Shown here piece by piece: positions 17,974 through 25,527 of a DNA stretch of 25,527 nucleotides. The stretch is taken from contig CAIPNT010000108.1 of assembly GCA_903866485.1 (NCBI GenBank), positions 1 through 25,527 on the forward strand, written 5' to 3'. The notes under the pieces were generated by a model. It saw nothing but the letters and a program-made list of their open reading frames with translations. It was not told the DNA's origin and did not search any database. Numbering within the stretch: the first letter of the stretch is position 1; the number at the start of each line of letters is the position of its first letter. Source of the DNA: an uncultured Micrococcales bacterium. GTDB lineage: Bacteria > Actinomycetota > Actinomycetes > Actinomycetales > Microbacteriaceae. Made by a program: the position numbers and the translations under genes.

Positions 17974-17981
17974 TGGCTTCC

Positions 17982-18941
17982 ATGAGCGTATTAGTCACTG
18001 GCGGTGCAGGTTACATCGGTTCACATGTTGTGCGATTGTTACATCAGCGCTCAGAATCGGTGATTGTCGTCGACAAACTTTCATCTGGAATTAAGGGTCG
18101 AATCGATTCTGCGCCGCTAATTGACATCGATATAGCTGCTCCCGGTGCCACCCAGATCCTGGTCGAAGCCATGCTCAAGCACAACGTGACCTCGGTGATT
18201 CACTTTGCCGCGGCAAAGCAGGTGGGCGTTTCGGTCGAGCAGCCAGAGTTTTATTTTGAGCAAAACGTCGGCGGAATGACCAACCTGTTGCAAGCGATGC
18301 GCGAGGCAAAGGTTGATCGCCTGGTGTTTTCATCAAGCGCCGCCACCTACGGCATGCCAGAGGTTGGGTCGGTCACCGAAGACCTAGATTGCAAGCCAAT
18401 CAACCCATACGGCCAAACCAAGCTGATTGGCGAGTGGATGACTGCCAACGCCGCTCGCGCCTGGGGCTTGCGCGCGGCCAATCTGCGCTATTTCAACGTG
18501 GCCGGAGCCGGATGGCCAGACCTAGCCGACACGGCAACCATGAACCTGGTGCCAATCGTGTTTGCCGCAATTAAGGCCGGCAAATCACCGGTTGTGTTTG
18601 GTGACGACTATGACACCCCGGATGGCAGTTGCGTGCGTGACTATGTGCACGTTCTTGACCTGGCCGAAGCCCACTTGGCAGCGCTTGACTATCTAGAACG
18701 CGACCATCGCGAAAATTCGGTGTTCAACGTTGGCAGCGGCGAGGGGTCGAGTGTTTTTGAGGTGCTAGAAGAGATTCGATTGGTGAGTGGCATCGACTTT
18801 GCCATTGACATTCAAAAGCGTCGTGCTGGAGACCCGCCAAAGCTTTGCGCCGACGTCTCGCGCATCGAGGCAACTCTTGGTTGGAAGGCAAAGCAGAACA
18901 TGCACTCGATTATTGAGTCGGCTTGGGCTGCGGCTAAGTAG
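17982..18941 (+). CDS. galE: UDP-glucose 4-epimerase
   Basis: 319-residue short-chain dehydrogenase/reductase enzyme interconverting UDP-glucose and UDP-galactose for envelope glycans. It has the NAD-binding GGAGYIG (7-13), SSSAATYG with the catalytic serine region at 117-119, and YGQTK (Y143, K147). The later signatures LRYFNVAGA, GDDYDTPDGSCVRDYVHVLDLAEAH and FNVGSGEGSSV are classic GalE. ATG at 17982 gives the expected start MSVLVTGGAGYIG. The frame is open from a TTG at 17940, but those residues have no family counterpart. The gene is divergent from whiB2 and converges on manA with a 29-base gap and no visible terminator. At 319 residues it is slightly short of the usual 330-340. Confidence 0.96.
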   Translation: MSVLVTGGAGYIGSHVVRLLHQRSESVIVVDKLSSGIKGRIDSAPLIDIDIAAPGATQILVEAMLKHNVTSVIHFAAAKQVGVSVEQPEFYFEQNVGGMTNLLQAMREAKVDRLVFSSSAATYGMPEVGSVTEDLDCKPINPYGQTKLIGEWMTANAARAWGLRAANLRYFNVAGAGWPDLADTATMNLVPIVFAAIKAGKSPVVFGDDYDTPDGSCVRDYVHVLDLAEAHLAALDYLERDHRENSVFNVGSGEGSSVFEVLEEIRLVSGIDFAIDIQKRRAGDPPKLCADVSRIEATLGWKAKQNMHSIIESAWAAAK

Positions 18942-18970
18942 GGTTGCGGTAAATTATTTTTGGCAGGCGC

Positions 18971-20122
18971 CTAAGCCAGTGCGCTGGTAGCAATAAAGGC
19001 AGTGCCGCTGCCGGCGAGGGTGAACTTTTTGGCATCGTCACCGATAAACGCGGCTTCTCCCCTGCGCAACACCACGCGCTCTTCGATGCTGTTGCTCAGG
19101 GCAATCTCACCAGCGGTGCACAGCACAATGCTGTCTCCCGGGATGTTTAGGTCAGCCAAAACCACCTGACCATTTAGTTCGGCGCGATAGAGAATAAAGT
19201 CGTCAATCGGCGTGACAAACTCACGCAACCCCGTAATCAGCTCTCGCTGCTCGACCAAGGGTGGCAGGTTTGGTTCAAACAGCAAGACACGCTCGAGCTC
19301 ATCGATATCGATGTGCTTCGGGGTAAGGCCGCCGCGCAAAACATTGTCAGAGCCGGCCATGATCTCGACACCAAGACCACCTAGGTAGGCGTGGATGTTG
19401 CCTGCCGGCAAAAAGATTGCCTCACCCGGTTCGAGAAAAATGTGGTTCATCAGCAAGGCGATTATCACGCCCGGATCACCCGGATAGAGCAGGTTGAGGC
19501 GCGCAGCCAACTCAAACTGAGCCGAAAGGTTTGCCAACTCGGTGACCTCAGCGTTGACTCCGTCGAGGTTGCCGCTGCGCCGCATAATGTCGATAAACAG
19601 ATTGCGCAGCCCGTCTGGCTGCTCGAAGATCTGCAACCAACCAGCGACGATTTGCTTGAAACCTGCCGAGGTTTCGGTCGGCTCGAGCATGCTTTCGAGC
19701 AAATCAATAATCTGCTTGTCGGTCTTGAAGCCGCTCAGTGCCTCAAACTCGGTGAGAGCAACGATCATCTCTGGCTTGTGACGGTCATCACGATAGTTTC
19801 TTGAGCTGGCAGCCAATGGAATGCCGGCGGCATTTTCGCGCGCAAAACCCTCGGCGGCCTGATCTGAGTTTGGGTGGGCCTGAATCGAAAGTGGCTCACC
19901 TGCGGCCAAAATCTTGAGCAAGAACGGCAGCTGGCGGCCATCCAGTTTGCTGACCAAAGTGGTCTGCACGTCGTCGGCCAGAACGGCCGGGCTGCCCCCA
20001 TGGGTGCCAAACCAAATCTCTGCCATCGGGCGACCGGTGGCTTCAACACCAAAGTAGTCAGGGATGAGTGTGCGAGAACCCCACGCATAGTCGCGCGCCT
20101 GATTTGTGATTTTGAGAATCAC
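18971..20122 (-). CDS. manA: Mannose-6-phosphate isomerase, class I
   Basis: 383-residue zinc enzyme converting fructose-6-phosphate and mannose-6-phosphate. The zinc ligands appear as Q81 and H83 in SIQAHPNSDQA, E118 in HKPEM, and H244 in GNIHAYLGGLGVEIM; the catalytic-region arginine is in DNVLRGGLTPKH. The N-terminus QARDYAWGS is typical of the family. It starts with GTG at 20122, with GAAAGG about 8 bases upstream. With manB it supplies mannose-1-phosphate. It is divergent from the O-antigen ligase gene across a 97-base gap in which no clear promoter was recognised. Confidence 0.95.
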   Translation of the reverse strand: MILKITNQARDYAWGSRTLIPDYFGVEATGRPMAEIWFGTHGGSPAVLADDVQTTLVSKLDGRQLPFLLKILAAGEPLSIQAHPNSDQAAEGFARENAAGIPLAASSRNYRDDRHKPEMIVALTEFEALSGFKTDKQIIDLLESMLEPTETSAGFKQIVAGWLQIFEQPDGLRNLFIDIMRRSGNLDGVNAEVTELANLSAQFELAARLNLLYPGDPGVIIALLMNHIFLEPGEAIFLPAGNIHAYLGGLGVEIMAGSDNVLRGGLTPKHIDIDELERVLLFEPNLPPLVEQRELITGLREFVTPIDDFILYRAELNGQVVLADLNIPGDSIVLCTAGEIALSNSIEERVVLRRGEAAFIGDDAKKFTLAGSGTAFIATSALA

Positions 20123-20219
20123 TACGATTGCCTTTCAATTTGGCCAACTAGCCTCAAAAGCAACTTAGCCTAACTAACTCAAAATAGACTGAGAGCCGCA
20201 CCTTATTTAGAGAGCCGGC

Positions 20220-21605
20220 ATGAACGCACTGACGCAACCGATTCGCGAGGTTATCAACCCGCGCGAAAAAGGCTATCGCGCCAAAACCTGGATTGCCTAC
20301 CTTGCGGTTTTCACACTCATGGCCGGCGACACCGTGCGCTATTCGGTTGGTTGGTATGGCTGGGGTGCCGTCTTGGCAATCATCGGCATCAGCTCGATCA
20401 CCATGTTCTTTAGAAATCAGCCCGGCCTAACCCTTCGCATCGTGCCTTGGCCACTTTATGCGCTGCTTGCCTGGATGGCCGCAAGCACCATCTGGTCAAA
20501 CTATGTTGGTTGGACCGCACTGGCATCTGTGGCACAAATTTTAACCACACTCTTTGCCCTGTTCTTAGTTTCGCGCTTCAGCTGGCGTCACCTTTTGCGG
20601 GTGTTTGCCAATGTCGTGCGCTTGATCTTGGGCGCCTCGCTGGTTTTCGAATTCATCGCGGCTGCAATTGTGCGCGGACCGATTGCGCCAATCTTCAAAA
20701 ACTATTCGGGAAACCGACCTCCGGCACCGGCTTATTACTGGACTCAGGGGCACCTTTTTGACGGGGCACGCATCCAAGGAATCGTCGGAAACTCGAACCT
20801 GCTTGGCTTCACCGCAATGCTCGGTCTGATCTTGTTTGCGGTCGAGTTTGCCATCACTGGCACCCGCCGCTGGATTAGCGTCTTGAGCTTTGCAGCAAGC
20901 GCGCTTTGCATCTATTTGGCCAAGTCGGCAGGCATTGGATTTGCGCTGATAGCCATCGCCGTGGCCGCCGTGGTCTCGATTGCCGTCGAGGGCAAGACCA
21001 CCGAGGTTAGGCATCGCTACTATCGCTTTGCCTGGCTTGGCGCGGCATTGCTTGGCGGCGTAACGCTGCTGTTTAGGGCGCAGGTCTTCGAGTTCATCGG
21101 CAAGAGCCCCGATATGACCGGTCGCAGCGGCATCTGGAAAATAGTTTTGAAACTGATCTGGCAGCGACCAATTGCCGGATGGGGTTGGATCAGCAACTGG
21201 GTTCCAGGCGTCAAGCCTTACGCAGGCCTGGTTGTTATCGATCGGGTGCCCTACTATCAGGCACACAACGCCTACCTAGACACCTGGATGCAGCTTGGCA
21301 TTGTCGGCCTGCTGCTTCTGCTTAGCCTGATTGTCTTCAGCTTTGTGCGGGCCTGGCGGCTAGCGGTTAGACACACCAGCGCACTTTATTTGTGGCCGGT
21401 GCTGGTTTTTGTTGGCTTGCTGGTGTGGAGCGCGACCGAGAGTCGCATGCTGATTGAAATCGGATGGGTGCTGCTGGTCTTGATTTCGGTGAAAGTTCAC
21501 GAACCAGACGAGCTGCTAGAACCGATTGGCGAAAGCCCTAAAAGAGCTCGTTTGCTCGGTCGAGGTCTTCGGCAAAGTCAATCTCGACAGCATAAAGATC
21601 GCTGA
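20220..21605 (+). CDS. O-antigen ligase/polymerase family membrane protein (Wzy/WaaL-like)
   Basis: 461 residues with about ten to twelve membrane segments and a large outside loop before the Wzy_C signature HNAYLDTWMQLGIVGLLLLL (H349, N350, Y352). RSGIWKIVLKLIWQRPIAGWGW, which precedes it, is also typical. Proteins of this family join or polymerise lipid-linked glycans at the outer face of the membrane; in a Gram-positive-type cell the product is a wall or capsular polymer, not lipopolysaccharide. The ATG at 20220 has a weak AGAGAG ribosome-binding site at spacing 5. The C-terminal 22 codons run antisense through the end of the neighbouring nucleotidyltransferase gene, giving a basic tail (GRGLRQSQSRQHKDR). 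Substrate unknown. Confidence 0.88.
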   Translation: MNALTQPIREVINPREKGYRAKTWIAYLAVFTLMAGDTVRYSVGWYGWGAVLAIIGISSITMFFRNQPGLTLRIVPWPLYALLAWMAASTIWSNYVGWTALASVAQILTTLFALFLVSRFSWRHLLRVFANVVRLILGASLVFEFIAAAIVRGPIAPIFKNYSGNRPPAPAYYWTQGHLFDGARIQGIVGNSNLLGFTAMLGLILFAVEFAITGTRRWISVLSFAASALCIYLAKSAGIGFALIAIAVAAVVSIAVEGKTTEVRHRYYRFAWLGAALLGGVTLLFRAQVFEFIGKSPDMTGRSGIWKIVLKLIWQRPIAGWGWISNWVPGVKPYAGLVVIDRVPYYQAHNAYLDTWMQLGIVGLLLLLSLIVFSFVRAWRLAVRHTSALYLWPVLVFVGLLVWSATESRMLIEIGWVLLVLISVKVHEPDELLEPIGESPKRARLLGRGLRQSQSRQHKDR

Positions 21606-22230
21606 TATCTACTGCCTTGAACTTTAGGGCGTCATTTTCAATCGCAAGCTCGATGCCGCGCTCGAAATAATCCTGGTCGTCAACCTCGTTCAGGCGTTGA
21701 ATCAGGGCAGCTTTGTCTTGAGCCGAAACATAGTTGATGCCAACCGCCTCGCCAAGCGCCGGGCTAACCTGCTTCGAAAGCTGGTCGATGAATCCGTCTG
21801 CATCAAGGGTGTATTTAACCTCTTCGTCGCTGACCTTCGCGGTGTTCACGACCACAAATGACTGGTTGGCATCCATGAACGGTGCAACTCGCACCAATAC
21901 CTGAGGATCGAAAACCACGTCACCATTTAGCCAAAGCACTCCCCCGTCGCCCGACGCCTTAAGCGCCTTGAGCAAACTCTTCGAGGTGTTGGTCTGGTCA
22001 TAAAACTCGTTGTAAACGAAGGTTGCCTCGGCAAATCGCTCGATGATTGCCTCAAGTTTGAAGCCGACCACGATCATCACGCGATAGGTGTCACCAAAGG
22101 CAAAGCCGAGGTTGTCCATTTGCTGCTTCATGATCGAACGACCATCGCGCAATTCGGTGAGTGGCTTTGGCAGTGGGCGAGCTAAGCGCGTGCCCATGCC
22201 AGCGGCAAGGATGACAACCTGTTTAGACAT
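21538..22230 (-). CDS. NTP-transferase family protein, LicC/phosphocholine cytidylyltransferase-like
   Basis: 230 residues. The N-terminal nucleotide-binding signature VVILAAGMGTRLARPLPKPL is followed by NTSKSLLKAL, the metal-binding LNGDVVFDP, and the C-terminal VEIDFAEDLDRANELF that ends many LicC-type proteins. Family members activate phosphocholine, phosphorylated sugars or sugar alcohols with CTP or UTP; the substrate cannot be chosen from sequence, and a sugar-1-phosphate is equally possible. ATG at 22230 lies 9 bases after the LysM-protein stop in the same operon. The gene end overlaps the plus-strand ligase gene by 68 bases. The association with a secreted wall-binding protein and a lipoprotein suggests surface decoration, but this is inference. 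Confidence 0.85.
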   Translation of the reverse strand: MSKQVVILAAGMGTRLARPLPKPLTELRDGRSIMKQQMDNLGFAFGDTYRVMIVVGFKLEAIIERFAEATFVYNEFYDQTNTSKSLLKALKASGDGGVLWLNGDVVFDPQVLVRVAPFMDANQSFVVVNTAKVSDEEVKYTLDADGFIDQLSKQVSPALGEAVGINYVSAQDKAALIQRLNEVDDQDYFERGIELAIENDALKFKAVDISDLYAVEIDFAEDLDRANELF

Positions 22231-22239
22231 GCGTCAAGT

Positions 22240-24948
22240 CTATGGAATGACCAGGGTCTGGCCGACCTTTATGAGGTTGGCATTGACGATTTTGTTTGCT
22301 GCCATCAGCGCCTGCACGGTCACACCAAACTTGGCGGCAATTGTTTGCAGCTTGTCGCCGGCGAGCACAACATATGTTTTAGGCTTCACCGGCGCCGCCG
22401 TTGGTGTGGCGCTCGGCGTTGGCTTCGCAGTCGAAGTTGGCAACTTTGTCGGGGTTGCCGATGGCTTTGGCGTAGAGGTTGGTTTAGCCGTAGCCGTTGG
22501 TTTAGGCGAAACCGACGGGCTGGCACTTGGCGTTGGCGACTTGCTTGGTGCCGGCGTTGGTGCCGGCGTTGCGGTTGCCGGGTCTGGCGAGTTTGGCCCA
22601 ATAACTGCGCCACCAAGCACGGCAGGCGCCTTGGCGCCGATCGGAATGCGCAACGCAAAGGCGAGGTCAACAGTGACCAGCCCATAGCGATCGCCCTTGA
22701 GATCGAGGTAGGCCGCGGTGCTGGCGATGATGCGGCGTTTGCCACCGGCAATCAGCCAAATGTTGTGATCTGGCGTGCGAATAAAGCGACCAAGTTGTTG
22801 GCTCGCCATTGAAAGTTGCGGGCAGGTCAAATCATCGAGTGCCGTGGCGGCACCTGAATAGTTGGCGGCATCACGAGGGTCGATGTTATAGAACTTGCCG
22901 GCGATGGCGATGAGGGTTGACGGGCCGCAGGTGAACTTGAAACCGTCGGCCTTGGCCTTTTTGCTGTAGCCCTTGAGATAGTCGGGCTTGACCACCCTTA
23001 CCTTGCCGAGTCCGAGCGCCTTAGCTTGGGCTTCGGTTGAAACCTCAAGTGCACGCTTTAGGCCGTCGATCAAATATGTTGTTGGTGAATTGCTCGCCTT
23101 GACCAATGCACCTGGCGCAATCACCGCTTCACCAAGCGCGATTTGATCGTAAGCCGAGACCGGAATGGTTTGAACGACGGTGTTGGCTAACCCAAACTTC
23201 AATCGATCGGCGGCCGAGAGCGTGAGCCGGCGTTCGGCTGCCTGCACGAGATAAACGGCAGGGTCAAGTGGCGACTTAACCAACACCGGAGCAACCAGTG
23301 GGTCATCATCCGTGTTTGGAATGGCGGCCAAAATCGAGTCGGCGGTTGGGCTGACGGTCAGGGTGAACTCGGCAGGATTATCAATCTTGCGTTTGCCCGT
23401 TGCCGTCAACAGGTAGGTTGCTCCCTGCGAGTTAGAAGCGATGGTGGCAAGTGGCTCGAGTGCGTTGATGGTCGAAACGCCATCGTTAGAGAGCGTGCCA
23501 GCTGAAACCGCGAACCATTTGCCAAAGTCGATGTCGGCAGAGGTGCGCGGGTTGATGTCATAGTATTTGCCGTCAACTATGAGCGCCTTGTTGCCGGTGC
23601 TTCGGTTGACAAATACCGTGTTGTTCTTTGCGATTGGCGCACCCCAAGGAAGAAATTTATAGGCACTGATTGGCGTGCTGTTTAAGCTTGGCAGGTTGAT
23701 GCCAGCGGCTTGCACCGAGGCCTGGTCAAGAATCTCTCGCTTCTGACCACCCTGAATTAGGTAGGTGGCTGTGCCGTCGCCGGGTACATAGTTGGTCATT
23801 GCGCCACCATTGGCGAATGCCGCCAGCTGAGATGCCGTCAATTGAACAGCGCTTGAACAGTCAAGGCCAAACTGAGTTGCCTGCTGGCAGCTGCTGAAGG
23901 TGTATTTCTTGGCGGCATCGATGAAGTAATACTGGCCGGTGACCGACTTGACGATTCGGTTCAAGGTGCCTGCGTCGTTGAAGCTGTTTAGATAGTCGGC
24001 AGAAATTGTGCCAACCGGGCCAAGCGGAGCCAGCGACGCGAGCAAGTCTGGGTCATTGACCAAGTATTTGTTGTTGTCAACGATTAGGTAAGTAGCGGTG
24101 CCGGCAGACTTTAGCAAGAAGCCACCACCGATCGTGCTGCCAAACCAGTCGGTATAGAAGCGCCAGAAGTTGCGGTTTCCGTAGGCGCTGCAAGAGTCTC
24201 CCGTGCCATAGAGGTTGGCCATAGCCGCATCGTTAGGCGTGTATGGCGTGTAGTAATAAAGGGCCGTGGTCGCGATGCTCTTAATAAGCACGGGTTTGGT
24301 GCCACAGCTGACATTCGGGCTATAGCGAAGGTTGGCAACTTTGCCAACCTTTAGATAGGTAAACGAAGATCTAGGGTCGCCATACCACTGCAACTGGCCA
24401 GCAGCCATGTAGATCTGCTTGAAGAAGCCGCCATAAACGTTGCCACACTGATTGTTGGGGTCAACGTCTGGACAGGCAAAGCCCATGGCCGCCTTATAGT
24501 TGCGAACCGTTGGGTTGACCGACTGCACGAGACCCTGCTCTTTTTGCAGCACGACAATCAGAACCTTTGGGTTGATGCCGCAGGCGCGAGAAACGTCATA
24601 AATGATCTGCGCGGCACTTTGCTTGGGTTTGGCTGGCATTGCCGCACACTTGCCGTCGGTTGCCGGCTCGGTGGTTTCGTCGTCGACATAGTTGCGCAGA
24701 CAGGTGGGGTCGCCAGCTTTGGCCTTGCAAGCTGGCACCTTGCTGTCTAAGAAGCGCTGGATGTCGGCAACCTGCATGGTGCCGAAGTCATAAAACACGC
24801 TGTCGCTGATGATGAGCCCGGGGTCAAATCTTGAGGCATCTGCGGCGCTAGCCGATTGAACGTTTGAACCGATCGCGGTCAGGCCAATAAAGGCCACGAG
24901 CAGTGTTGCCGTGAACCCAACTAGCTTTTTGAGACCGCGTTTAATCAA
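22240..24948 (-). CDS. Secreted LysM protein with lysozyme-like N-terminal domain and repeat region
   Basis: 902 residues. A signal peptide ends near residue 36 (ASA-AD). Residues about 40-270 form a conserved actinobacterial domain with GLIISDSVFYDFGTM, IQRFLDSKVPAC, CGINPKVLIVVLQKEQGLV and SYGNRNFWRFYTDWFG-like ending; E137 in QKEQGLV sits where a lysozyme-like catalytic glutamate would be. Residues about 277-785 hold roughly nine divergent repeats, then a Pro/Thr/Ser/Ala/Lys linker (786-856) and a C-terminal LysM (857-902, YVVLAGDKLQTIAAKFGV) for peptidoglycan binding. Several paired cysteines are expected in disulphides. The start is TTG at 24948, overlapping the lipoprotein stop in TTGA, so translation is probably coupled. 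No alternative ATG lies near. A wall hydrolase or adhesin-like role is an inference; no activity is established. Confidence 0.85.
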   Translation of the reverse strand: MIKRGLKKLVGFTATLLVAFIGLTAIGSNVQSASAADASRFDPGLIISDSVFYDFGTMQVADIQRFLDSKVPACKAKAGDPTCLRNYVDDETTEPATDGKCAAMPAKPKQSAAQIIYDVSRACGINPKVLIVVLQKEQGLVQSVNPTVRNYKAAMGFACPDVDPNNQCGNVYGGFFKQIYMAAGQLQWYGDPRSSFTYLKVGKVANLRYSPNVSCGTKPVLIKSIATTALYYYTPYTPNDAAMANLYGTGDSCSAYGNRNFWRFYTDWFGSTIGGGFLLKSAGTATYLIVDNNKYLVNDPDLLASLAPLGPVGTISADYLNSFNDAGTLNRIVKSVTGQYYFIDAAKKYTFSSCQQATQFGLDCSSAVQLTASQLAAFANGGAMTNYVPGDGTATYLIQGGQKREILDQASVQAAGINLPSLNSTPISAYKFLPWGAPIAKNNTVFVNRSTGNKALIVDGKYYDINPRTSADIDFGKWFAVSAGTLSNDGVSTINALEPLATIASNSQGATYLLTATGKRKIDNPAEFTLTVSPTADSILAAIPNTDDDPLVAPVLVKSPLDPAVYLVQAAERRLTLSAADRLKFGLANTVVQTIPVSAYDQIALGEAVIAPGALVKASNSPTTYLIDGLKRALEVSTEAQAKALGLGKVRVVKPDYLKGYSKKAKADGFKFTCGPSTLIAIAGKFYNIDPRDAANYSGAATALDDLTCPQLSMASQQLGRFIRTPDHNIWLIAGGKRRIIASTAAYLDLKGDRYGLVTVDLAFALRIPIGAKAPAVLGGAVIGPNSPDPATATPAPTPAPSKSPTPSASPSVSPKPTATAKPTSTPKPSATPTKLPTSTAKPTPSATPTAAPVKPKTYVVLAGDKLQTIAAKFGVTVQALMAANKIVNANLIKVGQTLVIP
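22381..22593 (-). repeat. Low-complexity Pro/Thr/Ser/Ala/Lys linker in the LysM gene
   Basis: Codons 786-856 are almost entirely Pro, Thr, Ser, Ala and Lys (for example PAPTPAPSKSPTPSASPSV), forming an extended, likely wall-spanning linker. The DNA is repetitive, with recurring GTTGG/GGCGTTGG units on the plus strand, so length changes by slippage are possible. Confidence 0.75.
22594..24120 (-). repeat. About nine degenerate protein repeats in the LysM gene
   Basis: A short motif recurs through codons about 277-785, roughly every 40-60 residues: ATYLIVDNNKYLV, QYYFIDAAKKYTF, ATYLIQGGQKREI, KALIVDGKYYDI, ATYLLTATGKRKI, AVYLVQAAERRLT, TTYLIDGLKRALE, TLIAIAGKFYNI, NIWLIAGGKRRII. The pattern (T-x-YLI-x-x-G-x-KR-x-I) suggests repeated beta hairpins, possibly a propeller or a surface stalk. 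The DNA is too diverged for recent duplication. Confidence 0.7.
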
Positions 24949-25439
24949 GGAATGGTTACCGCCACTGCAGCAGAAGTTCCTGTGTGAGTGGCCGAGGTGT
25001 AGGTCACGGTTATCAAACCAGGCCCCTTAGGCAGGCCCTTGAGTGAAAGCGAAAGTGGGTGGCACTGGGTGTCGGTGACATTAACCTCGGCCTTGCCTGA
25101 GACGCTCTTGGTTCCGGTGCTGCCGATGAAGTTGAGTGTGCAGGTGCCGCCATCTTCGATGACATTGGTTACCTCGGCAACCGCATAGACATCGGCGTTG
25201 TTAGTGTCGACGCCAGAGTCAAGCAGTGAAATCACGGCCTTCTGCTGGGCCACCGATGGGGTTGGCGTCGGTGTTGCCGATGGCGATTCAGTGGCAGATG
25301 AGCTTGCACTTGCAACCGGGCTCTGAGAGTCACCGGGTTTTTGGCTGCTGTTCCAATTTGGATAGAGAAGCGAACATCCAGATAGCGAAACGGCAGCGGC
25401 TAGAACGGTTAGTGACGCAATGGTTGACTTTAGTTTCAT
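24945..25439 (-). CDS. Small secreted lipoprotein of unknown function
   Basis: 164 residues with a lipoprotein signal peptide; the lipobox LSGC places the lipidated cysteine at residue 22. A Ser/Pro/Thr-rich stretch (about 31-64) acts as a spacer, and a compact domain follows (about 65-164) with a possible C100-C126 disulphide and a beta-rich end (VTYTSATHTGTSAAVAVTIP). It resembles an Ig-like or beta-sandwich fold, but no family is recognised. ATG at 25439 has AGAGAGG about 7 bases upstream. The start overlaps the stop of the upstream partial gene in ATGA and its stop overlaps the TTG of the LysM gene, so it is inside a tight operon and is probably made together with both. Confidence 0.8.
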   Translation of the reverse strand: MKLKSTIASLTVLAAAVSLSGCSLLYPNWNSSQKPGDSQSPVASASSSATESPSATPTPTPSVAQQKAVISLLDSGVDTNNADVYAVAEVTNVIEDGGTCTLNFIGSTGTKSVSGKAEVNVTDTQCHPLSLSLKGLPKGPGLITVTYTSATHTGTSAAVAVTIP

Positions 25440-25527
25440 TGGGTTACCTCTCTGAGTGCCGCGAGTGTTTGATCACGGTTGCCATGGATGGCCGCCCAAA
25501 CCACCGGACGATATTTGCCTCCCGCGA
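25436..25527 (-). CDS. C-terminal end of an unidentified gene, cut by the window edge
   Basis: In one minus-strand frame the last 29 codons of an open frame end in TGA at 25438-25436, giving a protein-like sequence (AGGKYRPVVWAAIHGNRDQ then TLAALREVTQ). The TGA overlaps the lipoprotein ATG in ATGA, a typical coupled-operon arrangement, which supports this frame over the two others. The fragment is too short to name; nothing in it is a recognised motif. Confidence 0.55.
   Translation of the reverse strand, partial: AGGKYRPVVWAAIHGNRDQTLAALREVTQ

Noticed and set aside
17940..17981. TTG start 14 codons upstream of galE
   Set aside because: The added residues have no counterpart in GalE proteins, and the ATG at 17982 starts directly before the NAD-binding fold.
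18942..18970. Terminator between galE and manA
   Set aside because: The 29-base gap has no inverted repeat of useful length.
1..25527. CRISPR arrays, insertion sequences, tRNA or rRNA genes
   Set aside because: No regularly spaced direct repeats, transposase motifs or recognisable tRNA/rRNA sequence were seen on either strand. This is by reading, not by a scanning program.

Overview
The window looks like chromosomal DNA of a medium-GC actinobacterium of the family Microbacteriaceae, probably one of the small-genome aquatic lineages related to Rhodoluna or Aquiluna. The evidence is the gene order (Rv3235-like, secA, hpf, comF-like, lpqB, mtrB, mtrA, ahcY, manB, a zincin-like gene, whiB2), which is the mycobacterial Rv3235 to Rv3260 neighbourhood in compact form. 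The sequence itself supports this: WhiB, MtrAB-LpqB and DUF5719-like proteins are actinobacterial, and there are many GTG and TTG starts. The genus is an inference. No tRNA, rRNA, CRISPR array, insertion sequence or phage gene was seen. The longest stretch without a gene is about 170 bases.

Layout. Positions 1-1022 (minus) hold a conserved actinobacterial protein of unknown function followed by a SAF-domain membrane protein cut by the left edge. Divergent from them is an Rv3235-family gene (1159-1683), which meets secA across a strong 13-bp hairpin (1687-1715). secA (1732-4401) is separated by a second hairpin from a long minus-strand run: manB, ahcY, mtrA, mtrB, lpqB, a ComF-family gene and hpf. 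Spacing is mostly 0-70 bases, with a stop/start overlap at mtrB-lpqB and exact abutment at mtrA-mtrB.

Positions 12899-17981 hold a zincin-like gene on the plus strand. It converges, with shared stop-codon bases, on the whiB2 / large membrane glycosyltransferase / DUF5719 operon, which has a good promoter at 17881-17910. galE (plus), manA (minus) and a Wzy/WaaL-type O-antigen ligase family protein (plus) follow. The right end is a minus-strand operon of four genes: an unidentified truncated gene, a lipoprotein, a 902-residue secreted LysM protein with a lysozyme-like N-terminal domain and repeated tail, and a LicC-like nucleotidyltransferase. The nucleotidyltransferase overlaps the ligase gene tail to tail.

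Taken together, the window is mostly about the cell envelope: protein export (SecA), envelope-stress and division signalling (MtrAB-LpqB, WhiB2), sugar-nucleotide supply (ManA, ManB, GalE), glycan assembly (glycosyltransferase, ligase, nucleotidyltransferase) and a secreted wall-binding protein. Much of it is ordinary conserved actinobacterial sequence. The least described parts are the right-hand LysM/lipoprotein/nucleotidyltransferase operon, the zincin-like protein with a displaced HExxH, and the glycosyltransferase-DUF5719 pair under WhiB2.
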